Source of the DNA: Erythrophleum ivorense
Taxonomy: Eukaryota > Streptophyta > Magnoliopsida > Fabales > Fabaceae
Direction: 5' to 3'
Length of the DNA: 64,000 bases
Assembly (NCBI GenBank): GCA_026724425.1
Contig: JAIUCV010000001.1
Span: 72,001 to 136,000 of the forward strand
Shown in pieces: positions 32,201 to 38,100 of the stretch (positions are counted from its first letter, which is position 1; each line of letters begins with the position of its first letter). The position numbers and the translations under genes are program-made. The notes below the pieces were generated by a model. The model saw only the letters and a list, made by a program, of their open reading frames with translations. It made no database searches and was not told where the DNA came from.

Positions 32201-33902
32201 ATAAGTTCAAGATTTTGGTGCATCTTCTTATGGATATATTTCTGGCCTTCGGTGTAAAAATAGTCTGTTATGAGGAGGAAGCTAATATTCTTTTTGTTCA
32301 TTTAGAATAAAGTCAAATGCCTAAAAAATTATATGGAGAAAAGTTATTTCTGAGACAAAATTCTCCATGTATTACAAGTTTCAATATTATGTTATATTCT
32401 ATGAAACAAACAAGAGGTTGGTCTTTATTTTGCTAAATTTCTGAAAGTATCCTGGATGGGAAGAAACAGTTACATTCGTGAATGAACCACAATTGATGAT
32501 TTGGAAACCCAAATATAAAATGAATGAGATGTTGAATGGAATAATTAGTTTGGTTAATCTAAGAATAGAGTTAACACCTTAATAAATACTGATGTCAAGA
32601 AACCTTATCAGGGTAAATCAGGCGATGTTCTCTAGTACTTCAAATGTTGATTCCTTTGCAAGTGGAAAAGAGGTTGTAAGCATCAAGCTACCATCTGTCT
32701 CTTCTACAGATGATTCTCAAGTTGAACATTCTGATAAGCCGGTGAATGCTTCTAAACCCAAGGATGCTCTGGGTTTTCCTACTGAAGATAAGCATATCCC
32801 TGATCTGGTTACACTCTCATTGCTGCCTAAGAGCCAGTGGCAAAGCTTGATTAGCCTAGACATCATAAAGGTCTATAAATCTCTCTCTACAATATTTCTT
32901 CTCATGCTATGTAGTATTGTGTGATATGTAAAACCTTATTTCCTTCTATTTCAGTTTCTCTTTCCTGTTATAATCATAAATGACCTCTAATATGTCCTGC
33001 TTATCTGGACCATCAACTTTAATTCACAGGCCCGCAATAAACCTATTGAGCCTCCAAAGAAACCTGAAAAGGCTCCATTCTTCTTGCCTTCAGTTCCATC
33101 CGTTTCTGGGGAAATATTGTTTGAGCCTAGTAAGTTATTAGAAAAGGAGAAGGATAAAACAAGCGATGAAGCAGAAATAAACAAGAGAGGAGACATGCTA
33201 CCATCCCAATTTCTTTATCTTCTTAAATCCTCAGCCGAAGGAGACAATTGTAAGCACCCCAACAATCTGATTTTTATCTTTGGTCCAAAAAAAAAATCTG
33301 ATTTTTATCTGCATCTTGTGTTGTTTGTTTTGTTTTTTTAAACCCAAAGGTTTGTTATTCTCTTCAAAATGTTTGTTGGAAGCATATCGCTGTAAGTAGA
33401 CATTTCGTTATTGTAGATGCAGCTTTCACCGATTATATCAAAGGATTATCTCCATCAAATTTGGATATGGAACTTAGAATGCTTCAGATGATAGATGATG
33501 ATGATCAGCAAGAACATGAGAAGAGACCTGAGTTGATTTCCATTGAACAGCTTCTGGATTATTTTATCCATGAGCTCTCCCGCAGAAATAATTTTGAGTT
33601 TCTACAAGCTGTTATCAGGTTATTTTTGAAGGTAAAAGGACTTTTTCCTGTCTGTATTAGCTAGTTTGACAGTTCATGGAGGTTTATTCAAAGGTCTGGA
33701 AGATACTTCTCTGATTCTACGTTTACAAGGTTTTTTCTTGTGTATCTCACAGATACACGGTGAGACAATTCGGCAGCAGTCACACTTGCAGGGTAAGGCA
33801 AGGAAGCTTTTAGATGTTCAGTGCCTGGTATGGCAGACAGTAGATAAATTGTTCCAAAGTGCTAGATGTGTGGTTGCTTTTCTTAGTAACTCACAGATTT
33901 AG
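5201..33902 (+). CDS. UTP21: UTP21 / WDR36 homologue, C-terminal two thirds, 12 exons
   Basis: Spliced gene for a nucleolar WD40 protein. UTP21 is a subunit of the UTP-B module of the small-subunit processome, which binds the pre-rRNA 5' external spacer and is needed for 18S maturation. Exons: 5201-5283, 5981-6053, 7360-7425, 27871-27913, 29657-29796, 30405-30617, 31654-31738, 31845-32139, 32612-32870, 33030-33249, 33417-33631, 33753-33902. All introns are GT-AG and phases join without a break to 613 codons plus TAG. Residues 1-340 hold WD repeats (SAGQDRAFRLFS, SSSMDGSLRIWD), about 341-419 a polar linker, and 420-613 the Utp21 C-terminal domain ending FLSNSQI. Relatives are about 900 residues, so roughly 290 N-terminal residues are missing; the first exon here begins at the conserved MWIFD of an internal WD repeat. 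The missing exons presumably lie upstream of base 1. No frameshift or stop was found in these exons. Confidence 0.93.
5284..5980 (+). other. UTP21 intron, 697 bp
   Basis: AT-rich spacer with no recognised repeat. It runs from GTAATAA to TATATGGCAG. Confidence 0.7.
5981..6053 (+). CDS. UTP21: UTP21 exon b (residues 28-52)
   Basis: Encodes FYANGRHILSAGQDRAFRLF and SVVQ, a complete WD-type strand set. The acceptor is GGCAG and the donor GTTTGTTA. The phases match the exons on both sides. Confidence 0.93.
6054..7359 (+). other. UTP21 intron, 1.3 kb, with a C15 run
   Basis: Contains a homopolymer of 15 C at 6091-6105. No transposon domain was recognised. Small open frames at 6406-6709 and 6743-6949 have no recognisable homology. 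Confidence 0.6.
7360..7425 (+). CDS. UTP21: UTP21 exon c (residues 53-74)
   Basis: Encodes DQQSRELSQRHVSKRAKKLK and LK, the basic segment between two WD blades that is typical of UTP21. The acceptor is TTTATAG and the donor GTATGG. It is a phase 0 exon of 22 codons. Confidence 0.93.
7426..8124 (+). other. start of the 20.4-kb UTP21 intron, unique part
   Basis: Intron sequence before the first nested insertion. AT-rich, with a short T/G-rich low-complexity patch near 7770-7800. Nothing else recognised. Confidence 0.6.
8125..8278. repeat. left half of a foldback element split by the gypsy insertion
   Basis: Starts at GGAGGCGTTTGGTATACC and holds ACCACAGTATCTTGCATACT; the complementary arm (plus strand AAGATACTATGGTAGGTGAG) lies beyond the gypsy element at about 20594-20615. 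The inner edge TACCAAAATTATCATC pairs with ATCTAATTTTGGTA at 20582. Together the halves form one hairpin-capable element whose centre was the target. Confidence 0.42.
8274..8278. repeat. target-site duplication TCATC, left copy
   Basis: Five bases directly before the LTR start (TGTTGGAAC) match the five bases after the right LTR end (20577-20581). This is the expected size for Ty3-gypsy integration. Confidence 0.6.
8279..8453 (-). repeat. left LTR of the composite gypsy, truncated
   Basis: Pairs with 20186-20360: shared words include TTATTGAATTT, GAAGCTAA, GATAGATT.AAGCTTACAA, AAGAAGGAAATCAGGTC and CTACTTCCCT. It covers only the R/U5-side half of a 391-bp LTR; similarity stops where the CPSF100 fragment starts. 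It begins TG next to TCATC. Confidence 0.65.
8455..9400 (-). pseudogene. CPSF100 (CPSF2) cDNA-like fragment captured in a retrotransposon
   Basis: CPSF100 is the metallo-beta-lactamase-fold partner of CPSF73 in the mRNA 3'-end cleavage and polyadenylation complex. An open frame at 9709-8711 (332 codons) becomes CPSF100-like from about residue 104: MLQANPPPKAIKV, SKRVPLVREDLIAYEE, KKEEALKANLVKE, VINPYKYVIKDEDM and ATEHLKQ, in the order known for plant CPSF100. After the TAG the homology continues in shifted frames (CLKYVCPNV, YDVTSDLCAHKVQLSKKLMS, LFKKLGDYE, APLHDSVLVGD) to about 8455. About 0.95 kb of coding homology runs without any intron, so a spliced transcript is the likely source. It keeps the linker and part of the C-terminal domain; the beta-CASP core is absent. 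Residues 1-103 of the frame are unrelated retroelement sequence. It probably makes no functional CPSF100. Confidence 0.82.
9401..10292 (-). other. internal region of the composite element, unknown
   Basis: Minus-strand sequence between the gag-like segment and the CPSF100 fragment. It includes the first ~103 codons of the 332-codon frame (9709-9401), which are basic and Ser/Lys-rich with no recognised domain. The rest has stops in all frames. It is presumably a non-autonomous retroelement internal region. Confidence 0.4.
10293..10609 (-). pseudogene. gag N-terminal-like coiled-coil segment
   Basis: Directly after the primer-binding site of the middle LTR. It reads SEQNDSKEIENKIEVLERDL then a Glu/Lys-rich helix (EMKEKMTSIKELTMEIHDG), the pattern of gypsy gag N-termini, and ends in an acidic tail at 10293. 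No capsid or zinc-knuckle part follows. The computed open frame extends into the LTR (to 10730) but that part is LTR sequence. Confidence 0.5.
10594..10607 (-). other. primer-binding site of the middle LTR unit
   Basis: The plus strand reads TGCTCTGATACCAAATT next to the LTR start. The minus strand gives TGGTATCAGAGCA, complementary to the 3' end of initiator-Met tRNA. This shows that the LTR at 10610-10969 primes an element extending to the left. Confidence 0.7.
10610..10969 (-). repeat. middle LTR-like unit (about 360 bp)
   Basis: Runs from TGATAGAAACC (plus) to TTATAGGCA. The minus strand starts TGCCTATAAATAACC and ends ..TCA, so TG...CA is kept. The right side abuts a purine-rich tract on the minus strand (AAAAGGGAGGAAATAG at 10985-10970) as a 3' LTR would, and the left side abuts a primer-binding site as a 5' LTR would. 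It is not closely similar to the outer LTRs, though the general layout is related. Confidence 0.6.
10970..14332 (-). pseudogene. Ty3-gypsy pol relic with chromodomain
   Basis: Segments in minus order. Protease at 14332-14197 keeps IDSNATHNFIS (normally DSGATHNFIS). The linker and reverse transcriptase N-terminus at 14014-13515 include VRPYHYAYSQKAEIKKMV and SSPYSSLVLLVKKK. Reverse transcriptase thumb and RNase H at about 13100-12349 include FLGLMGYHHKFVRNYKK, KPFEIETNASNQGIGAV and KALKFLLEQ. The integrase zinc domain is at 12292-12083 and the integrase C-terminal domain at 11580-11356 (QANKTRRLVMFEARDMG). A chromodomain is at 11154-10970 (TKWVGLPEFENNWEVYDVI). Many stops and shifts make it inactive. 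The chromodomain places it with chromoviruses, which in general target chromatin marks. The protease Gly to Asn change and stops such as DNY for DTY show decay. Confidence 0.85.
14333..14337. repeat. target-site duplication GTTTG, left copy, of the nested copia
   Basis: GTTTG at 14333-14337 equals GTTTG at 19245-19249. The copy flanks TG...CA LTR ends and lies inside gypsy coding sequence, which dates the copia as younger than the gypsy. Confidence 0.75.
14338..14582 (-). repeat. 3' LTR of nested copia
   Basis: Pairs with 19002-19244 over its full length with scattered, mostly transition differences. In minus orientation it starts TGTTAGCAATCAATC and ends CTCAATTTGTGTCA. Confidence 0.88.
14954..16109 (-). 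pseudogene. copia reverse transcriptase and RNase H relic
   Basis: At 15539-15216 the frame begins at the YVDD-box region (MDDIIVTRNDHEE) and continues with FEIKELDTLKYFLSLKVA and SYQRLVGRLIYLSH. At 15271-14954 it gives the connection and RNase H part (NIVYAVSVMSQF, YLKGTSEKELLFK, LETYTNANYAESLADKR, SSYCTFLRGNFVTWRSK). Further upstream (about 16050-15560) degraded sequence corresponds to the RT fingers and palm. In the RNase H active-site string usually read Y-T-D-A-D, the Asp is replaced (YTNANY), so it is catalytically dead as well as frameshifted. Confidence 0.8.
16110..17460 (-). pseudogene. copia integrase relic lacking the catalytic core
   Basis: At 17146-16583 the frame runs from a GAG-pre-integrase segment (HCETCELTKYKSASFP) into the integrase start (FNLIHSDIWGLA). 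It then jumps directly to a C-terminal block (KLNLILKSSNVYS, LPLKKVINVI), so the roughly 130-residue part carrying the catalytic Asp-Asp-Glu is missing near 16840. The segment 16589-16110 is the low-complexity spacer between integrase and reverse transcriptase. The deletion means this copy could not integrate by itself. Confidence 0.7.
17463..18470 (-). pseudogene. copia gag relic with CCHC knuckle
   Basis: A UBN2-type capsid domain at 18328-17969 (IWEAIQQAYSKVQDA, KQGFMLVTMYSNLLKSL, LDHYQCIQM) and upstream degraded start around 18470 (homologous to the LNDKNYLKWSQ-type gag N-terminus). Then 17948-17463 has CTYCKKPYHTKEKC, a CX2CX4HX4C zinc knuckle that binds RNA. Frame breaks lie between the parts. 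Confidence 0.78.
18500..18989 (-). other. GC-rich leader between copia 5' LTR and gag
   Basis: Much richer in G+C and CpG than the surroundings (for example 18690-18870, with GCGCTCGTAAGCGCCGGTG). It lies just downstream of the primer-binding site. The small open frames here are not recognisable proteins; I read it as untranslated leader and packaging region. Confidence 0.5.
18990..19001 (-). other. copia primer-binding site
   Basis: The minus strand reads TGGTATCAAAAC immediately after the LTR end, matching the initiator-Met tRNA 3' end for the first eight bases. Confidence 0.75.
19002..19244 (-). repeat. 5' LTR of nested copia
   Basis: Partner of 14338-14582. The outer end has mutated from ..CA to ..TA on the plus strand. 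The box TATTTATATAG near 19050 could serve as TATA region. Confidence 0.85.
19250..20165 (-). pseudogene. Ty3-gypsy gag relic
   Basis: Begins near the primer-binding site with a coiled-coil N-terminus (MEQRVDSLEKGIKKEVQTH, MEVLTKLRDKVNKMQ). The middle is full of stops, with capsid-like pieces. It ends with the pre-protease segment (KCKNKSLQLL, LEEEGEIKEI) that joins, across the nested copia, to the protease at 14332. Stops in every frame show it is inactive. Confidence 0.7.
20171..20182 (-). other. gypsy primer-binding site
   Basis: The minus strand reads TGATATCAGAGT three bases after the LTR end. This is initiator-Met type with a G to A change at the third base. Confidence 0.65.
20186..20576 (-). 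repeat. right (5') LTR of the composite gypsy
   Basis: 391 bp from TGATAAAAATCTG to GGTCCA on the plus strand. The first 175 bp pair with the left LTR. Followed by TCATC (20577-20581). Confidence 0.7.
20577..20650. repeat. right half of the split foldback element, with TSD TCATC
   Basis: 20577-20581 is the second TCATC. The following TAATTTTGGTATCTAAGATA pairs inversely with the arm at 8125-8278. Confidence 0.4.
20651..20864. other. short intron spacer
   Basis: Nothing recognised between the foldback element and the LINE; includes a T8G6 run near 20841. Confidence 0.4.
20865..21373 (+). pseudogene. LINE reverse transcriptase, palm part
   Basis: Reads LLFKLDFEKACTCVSWSFLD, RKGFGERWRGWISGCLS and VNGEPKSCFQGQQGIRQVDP, the plant L1 RT order, then VADVFSKMLSRAVDGGLIKG, and an active-site string FAYDTILF where intact copies have F-A-D-D. 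The first catalytic Asp is lost and stops are present. Confidence 0.82.
21374..21622 (+). repeat. 5' LTR of the copia in the LINE
   Basis: Begins TGTGGAATTC. It shares TTTCTTCCTTTATTAGTTAA, TTAGCCATGTGTCAAG and CGCTTGTAAATCA-type words with 24696-24937. The right limit is approximate. Confidence 0.78.
21650..24690 (+). pseudogene. copia polyprotein relic (gag to RNase H)
   Basis: In order: gag start LNGRNYPQWAK-like (about 21734); protease WIVDSGASK (about 22000; active-site DSGA kept); GAG-pre-integrase SWHHRLGHPNLRYLAKM (about 22391); integrase C-terminal pieces (22775-22980, KLDPKSVKCVFLEY); RT N-terminal pieces (about 23520-23700); RT palm LKQSPRAWF, VYVYDIIVIGNNKEE (about 23890-24060) where YVDD has become YVYD; RNase H SAEAEF-like (about 24400). 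Stops occur throughout, and part of the integrase core is missing. It is non-functional. Confidence 0.75.
24683..24695 (+). other. polypurine tract of the copia
   Basis: TTTGAGGGGAT directly before TGTGGAATTC of the 3' LTR; this is the plus-strand priming site. Confidence 0.6.
24696..24937 (+). repeat. 3' LTR of the copia in the LINE
   Basis: Partner of 21374-21622. LINE sequence resumes just after it. Confidence 0.78.
24938..25767 (+). pseudogene. LINE RT thumb and linker region
   Basis: Continues the LINE: SLAGCKVLNWPVTYLGIPLS (about 24972), SLGGRITLIQS-like, SIPLYYMPLFR, FLWSCLGELRRDHLVSWE, CRPKNEAGLGLSNLVSKI, ALTGKRLWWF, then RSMYGLDQNGWDAN and GNGGCIRFWE. These are the standard plant L1 blocks downstream of RT. 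Frameshifted and with stops. Confidence 0.8.
26198..26425 (+). pseudogene. rps16: plastid rps16 exon 2 in the nucleus
   Basis: 75 codons plus TAA, uninterrupted: AVYRIIAIDVRSRREGRDLR, FYDPIKNQTYLN, LEKGAQLTGTIQDISK, NQQAKFN. This is ribosomal protein S16 of the plastid small subunit minus its first exon (about 13 codons). No promoter, exon 1 or transit peptide is seen, and it lies in an intron of UTP21, so I treat it as a non-functional copy. Confidence 0.85.
26640..26745 (+). pseudogene. rpl16: plastid rpl16 intron end and start of exon 2
   Basis: GAGTCGTACGAGGTGAAAAT and TCTCATG resemble a group II intron domain V hairpin. This is followed by AACCATCAACTATAACCC and codons for PKRTRFYKQHRGR, the start of plastid ribosomal protein L16. 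The match stops after about 13 codons. Confidence 0.7.
26760..27440 (+). pseudogene. LINE C-terminal zinc-binding region and 3' end
   Basis: Shows CFKCRTNSETTKHLFLHC, the CX2C...HX4-5C zf-RVT signature, then LWLFAVLL and WKGMLEF-type blocks, a T-rich 3' UTR with an ATT microsatellite (27350-27369), AATAAAG at 27422 and an A-rich end near 27440. Confidence 0.8.
27441..27870 (+). other. end of the 20.4-kb UTP21 intron
   Basis: AT-rich, nothing recognised; the acceptor is TTTTGTACAG before GAGGAAGAG. Confidence 0.7.
27871..27913 (+). CDS. UTP21: UTP21 exon d (residues 75-88)
   Basis: A 43-nt exon: EEEIKLKPVIAFDC plus one base. The acceptor TTTTGTACAG is strong and the donor is GTAAAG. It continues exactly the basic segment ended at 7425, 20.4 kb away. 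Confidence 0.9.
27914..29656 (+). other. UTP21 intron, 1.7 kb, with a possible LINE tail
   Basis: At 28380-28460 a T/C-rich stretch with CTAATAAAATTTCTTCTT resembles the 3' ends of the L1 copies at 27400 and 31150, but no coding part is attached. The rest is unrecognised. Confidence 0.4.
29657..29796 (+). CDS. UTP21: UTP21 exon e (residues 89-135)
   Basis: Encodes EIRERDWCNVVTCHMDTAQA, YVWRLQNFVLGDHILN and NPTPVK, among the best conserved blocks of the family. The acceptor is CTTAAG and the donor GTTAGTG. Confidence 0.93.
29797..30404 (+). other. UTP21 intron, 608 bp
   Basis: No repeat domain recognised. The region 30212-30400 holds a minus-strand 72-codon open frame without homology; on the plus strand it has copia gag-like words (TATGAAGCATACTCTCAGAT) but too few to call. 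Confidence 0.4.
30405..30617 (+). CDS. UTP21: UTP21 exon f (residues 136-206)
   Basis: Encodes ACAISACGNFALLGTASGWV, ERFNLQSGISRGAYIDM, HDGEVVGVACDSTNTLIIS and AGYRGDIK: two WD blades. The acceptor is ATTACAG and the donor GTTAGTC. Confidence 0.94.
30618..30769 (+). other. start of UTP21 intron between exons f and g
   Basis: Unique intron sequence before the LINE fragment. Confidence 0.4.
30770..31188 (+). mobile_element. 3' end of an L1-type LINE
   Basis: Reads VLFFAGLWCLWLEWNARDFN in the + frame, the block after the zinc-binding motif of plant L1 RT proteins, then a T-rich 3' UTR with a C12 run and CAATAAATTC (about 31161) followed by TTAAAAAAAG. Short, severely 5'-truncated copy in the same orientation as UTP21. 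Confidence 0.7.
31190..31567. repeat. foldback element, GAGTAAATTACA type, copy 2
   Basis: The left end GAGTAAATTACAAGG and right end TTTGTATAATTTATTCTT are inverted. Internally there are several AATTACACAAACCTTC / GGAGGTCTATGTAATTT words in both orientations, so the whole can fold on itself. Related to 4405-4851 and 58004-58325. Confidence 0.5.
31654..31738 (+). CDS. UTP21: UTP21 exon g (residues 207-234)
   Basis: Encodes VWDFKERQFKFRREIGCSVV and KINYHRHN. It completes the blade begun in the previous exon. The acceptor is TTGCAG and the donor GTAACTT; it ends in phase 1. Confidence 0.93.
31845..32139 (+). CDS. UTP21: UTP21 exon h (residues 235-333)
   Basis: Encodes LLATVVDDYTIQLFDVVDLR, a GHTDRITDLSFSEDGKWVVS blade, SSSMDGSLRIWD, then VDVPITALSLSPNMDIFAT and the start of VYLW. 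These are three WD blades. The donor GTGAGA splits the Trp codon. Confidence 0.95.
32140..32611 (+). other. UTP21 intron, 472 bp
   Basis: AT-rich, nothing recognised. Confidence 0.6.
32612..32870 (+). CDS. UTP21: UTP21 exon i (residues 333-419)
   Basis: Begins by completing the Trp codon, then VNQAMFSS. It is Ser/Asp-rich to about residue 395 (variable linker), then LVTLSLLPKSQWQSLISLDI and IK, conserved at the start of the Utp21 C-terminal domain. The acceptor is TTATCAG and the donor GTCTAT. Confidence 0.92.
33030..33249 (+). CDS. UTP21: UTP21 exon j (residues 420-493)
   Basis: ARNKPIEPPKKPEKAPFFLP motif, conserved in UTP21, then a charged Lys/Glu segment and QFLYLLKSSAEGDN. The acceptor is TTCACAG and the donor GTAAGC. 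Start of the Utp21 C-terminal domain. Confidence 0.93.
33417..33631 (+). CDS. UTP21: UTP21 exon k (residues 493-564)
   Basis: Encodes FTDYIKGLSPSNLDMELRML, an acidic insert (DDDDQQEHEKRPE), then LLDYFIHELSRRNNFEFLQA and VIRLFLK. This is the helical core of the Utp21 domain. The acceptor is TTGTAG and the donor GTAAAAG. Confidence 0.94.
33753..33902 (+). CDS. UTP21: UTP21 last coding exon (residues 565-613 and stop)
   Basis: Encodes IHGETIRQQSHLQGKARKLL, VWQTVDKLFQSARCVVAF and LSNSQI then TAG at 33900-33902. This is the natural C-terminus of the family. The acceptor is TCTCACAG. Confidence 0.95.
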   Translation: MHGETIRQQSHLQGKARKLLDVQCLVWQTVDKLFQSARCVVAFLSNSQI

Positions 33903-35211
33903 GTGTGACTAACTCACAAATCCTGAAATTTCCACTCATCTGAGCGATAGTCTAGGCACAAACTAAGGACAGATTCATGTACGATGTTAAAGTATGCTGC
34001 GGGGCTACACTTTCTTTGATAGATACATATCCAAGGGTGGGGAATGGTTAGAAGCTGGTGTACGAGGATGCCTGTTATCAAGTTTTGTAGGTGATCACAT
34101 CGAGGAATTCAAGCAACGAGATCAAAGTAGTTTGGTGTATCAAGCTTCGTCTCAAAGTACATAATCACAGCGGATATTTATCAAATTGAAATTTACATAT
34201 TTCATCAATTTTAACTATCTATAGCAATGTTGGAGCTTTTATACTTCCTTTTATTGCGGTTGTGTATCTTAAATAACAAGTTTAGCACGGCACTCACAGA
34301 TTACCTTTTTTTTTTCCTTTTTTCTGGCTGGGGGTGGGGTTGAAGGGACAAATCTTGGATTAAAGTTTAAATGGGATAGGAATTGAAAATTTTAATTATG
34401 GGATGTTGAATTGCATAAGATATTTATTTACAATATTTTTATAAAAATTTGGATAACAAACTCTTAAAAATTATTTTATCGTTAAAAGAAACGAGTCTCA
34501 ATGAAACGGTTATAAAAATAATAACAATCTTTTTGCAAGGGGCTTTCGATAAGGGAGGGCGGGTTCGGGGAAATTGCTCTTTTAGGTTAAAGTCAAACCT
34601 GAGTCTAGATGCTTTTTGAGTTTTTAAAATTGGTATTTTGGCATGTATAAAAATGACTACGTTCAAGCAGGGACACCAGCGTAACTTCCTTTCAAAATTG
34701 GTTTTTGGGATAATTCTCAATTTGCATAAAAGTGGTATATTCTCAATTCAAGTTCAAAGATTATTATTCAATCTAAATAAAAATATTTAGGATCAAGCTC
34801 AAGTCTCGACCCAATTTATTTTATCAAGCGCAGTTAAAAGTTAAGCAATAGGCCTTGTTTGATAATAATTTTCAAAAGATATTGTGAATGTATAGAATAA
34901 CTACCTCGGGCATATGTTAGAATTTGTTTCCTTCTAGTAATACTAAAAATTCAGGCAACCTTATATCAAGTTATTAATTTAATATAAGTTAGTTAAATGT
35001 TAAATTGAAACAAATAATATAGGGATTAAAAACTGAGAAATCTTGAAACTAGCAAATATAAAATCACAAAATTAGATTGGAATAATATATTTTTGTATAT
35101 ATTTATGATAAGAATTGAAGAAATATGTGAGATTTATGTATTTGGTAATTGATAAAGATAGTGCTAGTGTGCATTTTGGTGAGAAACTAATGGAAAACGT
35201 AAGAATATAGA
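33903..35211 (+). other. UTP21 3' flank: presumed 3' UTR then AT-rich spacer
   Basis: The 3' UTR must start at 33903; its end cannot be fixed by eye. No further gene was recognised. 34856-34880 (GGCCTTGTTTGATAA) resembles ends of small DNA elements, but no matching partner was established. Confidence 0.5.
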
Positions 35212-35488
35212 TTAAATTAATAAATCGATCCTTGAAAGATATTACATTCGTCACTTCAGTCCTTGAAAGTTTGTCATCAATTTAATTTTGATGTTTTACA
35301 AAAATCTATATCATTTTAATCATAGCCCAGAAACTAACACACAAATTTAAAATGTACCGTCACACCCACTTTTTGATTGAAAATGCAATTCCTGAGTTAG
35401 GACTAAAATAATGTATTTTTTTTAAAAAAAAATTAAGACTACATTGATAGTAATAGTATTTTCCAAGGATCAATATGGCAGTTTATTT
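35212..35488. repeat. foldback (MITE-like) element
   Basis: The left end TTAATAAATCGATCCTTGAA is inversely similar to the right end (plus strand CCAAGGATCAATATGGCAG). Non-coding interior. Confidence 0.35.
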
Positions 35489-36049
35489 TAAGAAAACAAA
35501 TATGCACACATGCACACATAGAAGGAACAGTATATATCTAAAATTTAATTAAATAAAAAAAAATTAGAGATCTTAAATTTATTACAGCTACAACTGTTTT
35601 TAAAAGCATCCCTTATAGTGTCTCAAAAAAGTAGCTGTGGTTTTTAAAAGGCACCAACTTATTTAACCTAATATAAATTTGAGACTTTGCATTAACAATC
35701 TTAAACAAGCCTAAATAAGAGATGTTTCAGTGAAATATTTCATTTCTTTTCCTTTTACTTTATGCAGCAAGAAGTAGTTCTTCTATTGTATCACAGCATG
35801 GATCACTTCTGACCTCAATGGGAGATAATGGTCATTTCTCCCCAATAGGTTCTTGAAGACTGTCCTTAAATAGTCTCAAAGATTCCATGTTGCTTCCAAG
35901 TTAGAATTGGTGAGGTTTAAGTTGTTTGTCGATGGTTCACAGGCTAAGATAGCTTGTTTTAGAATATAAGCCTTCTATAATCTTTTTGGCAAAAGTATGT
36001 GTACAGTATCTAAGACTGGATTGAAGTTAGCATGCTAAGGGTATGACTC
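35489..36049. other. spacer, nothing firm
   Basis: AT-rich; the last 200 bp may already belong to the LINE remnant that follows, but no conserved block is readable. Confidence 0.4.
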
Positions 36050-38100
36050 TTGTTGGTTTAGATGTGGATGGCAAGAAAGGTGGCACTATCCTGGCGTGGT
36101 CCAATGGTATCTCCTATGATATTGTTGATAATTTACCCCTCTAGATTCATCTCAAATGCAGCTAGTGGTCCAGTAAGGTTTACTATGTTTCATGTATTTA
36201 TGGTCGTCCAAAGGTTACGTTATATTTATGGACTTTTCTCACGAATTTAACTCTATCCATGATATATCCTTGGATTTTTGTTGGTAATTTTAACCAATTC
36301 TTGAATATGTAAGAAACGTAGCAGCAATAGTCAAATCATTGGGGTTGCAGCCTATTAGGATTTTGTAGGTTTCTTTGGTCATATTGTATGGAAAAGATTA
36401 TAACGTACTTTATGTAATCCAGACTCCCTGAATTTATTTCCAAATATTAAAATGGAGTGCCTCCCCTTGCTTGCTCAAATTACAGCCCCCCTTTTCGTTT
36501 CTATTGATCCAGAAGTACCTTTTAGACAGGGACTTTTTAGGATTGAAGCCACGTGGCTTCCAAATGAAAAATATAATTTATACTGTATATGAAGCTTAGA
36601 ATATAAATATAGTGGGCTCCGTTGCTTTTAGTCTCTTGTCTAAACTAAAGAAATTTTGTGCTGTACTTAAATTATGGAATAAGTTTCATTTTGATTAGTT
36701 AAAGATGATATAAATACTCATTTTGATTAGGAGGAAACGCATAATTAATAATAGAATAACAAGAATTTAGAATTTAGATGGATTTGGATCATAAATTATT
36801 CTCAAATTGATAAACTGGCTATTGACTATTTTGTAGATGTTCATAAACAGAATAGTCCGCTTGATGTAGATCTCATTAGTCAACACTAGGTTCAATTACC
36901 AATCCTTACACTGACTGACCAACAGATTGAAATTCTATCACAGCCTTCTAATGAGATGGAGATTGAAGAAGCATTGTTTCAGATGAAGCCTAATAAAGCT
37001 ACTTTCCTGACGATCTACTATCTCTATTATTCTAGTATTATTGGAGATGGAGATTGACGTTGAATGGTAATGGCCTGTTTTCAATTGTGGTTTTTTTTTT
37101 TTTTGGCTAAAGGAGTTTAATCCAGATTTTTTTTACTCTGATTCTTAAAATCCCTAATCCTTTCTCATCAGAGGATTTCCAACCTATTAGGTTGTGCAAT
37201 GTGATTTTTAGAATAATCATTGAAGTTCTGGTGAATAGGCTACAGTTGATAATGGATTATGTCCTAGATCTTTTAAAGAGGCGTTTAATCTCTGACAATA
37301 TTTTTCTGCCATTAGAATAAGCTAAGCTTCTTTCACAAGCAAGTAGATTAACCTTCACTAATCAATTGTACAACGTGTCCCGATTATCAACTCTCAGCTT
37401 TTGCACTTCCCAAAAGATATGCCTCTCAAATTGATGCATATTCGGCAAATGTCTTTCGGAGTTTTAAGAGGGATAAGTCTAGGTTACATTTATTAAATAT
37501 TTCACGTCTATGGAAAGCTAGATGTGAGTGAGGACGGTTTGGGCTTAGGTCCACCAATTTAGTAAATAAAGTTTTCTTGGCTAAACAAGATTGGAGAGTT
37601 AATGAAAAACCAGACACTTTGCATAGTCGTTGGATTATGAGCAAATACACTGTGAAGAATTCTGAGTTTGACATCTCGGGATTCACGGGTCTGGAAATGC
37701 ATCTCCATAGTAGTAGTAATTTAATTTTCAAGGTCTCTTGGTGATGATAATAGTATTTCTTTGATTAGTAGGTTTTGGAGATTTCTTACAATCCTTTAAC
37801 TGAGATTTAATCAGTTAATGACTAATGTGATAATAATGCTGGTGGCCAGAATATTAGTAAGCTATTTATGATCAGAGACTGTGATAAATCGGCTTATTCC
37901 ATCATCAAATTTTTGCTTCTTAGCAAATAATCCAATTACTTGACTCAATGAGCTATCTTTTTCGTGCTTTGAGTTGGAATTCCCTTTTTGGATTCGTCCT
38001 ACAATTACTTTAAAACAAGTTCTTGGTTCTGATGTTCAACGGAGGTCTCTTATCTCTTTTTACCCTCTTTGATCATCCTGTCTGGGTTGTCTTTCCTGTC
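36050..38100 (+). mobile_element. L1-type LINE remnant (endonuclease to RT linker)
   Basis: Collinear + strand blocks: endonuclease-domain pieces (DGKKGGTILAWSNGISYDIV at about 36065; VSCIYGRPKVTLYLWTF; WIFVGNFNQFLN at about 36270), the pre-RT segment (EALFQMKPNKA at about 36972), RT pieces (SDNIF-like near 37290), and LGLRSTNLVNKVFLAKQDWR with EKPDTLHSRWIMSKY at about 37540-37640. Most of the RT palm is missing or unreadable. A very decayed copy, same strand as UTP21. Confidence 0.65.
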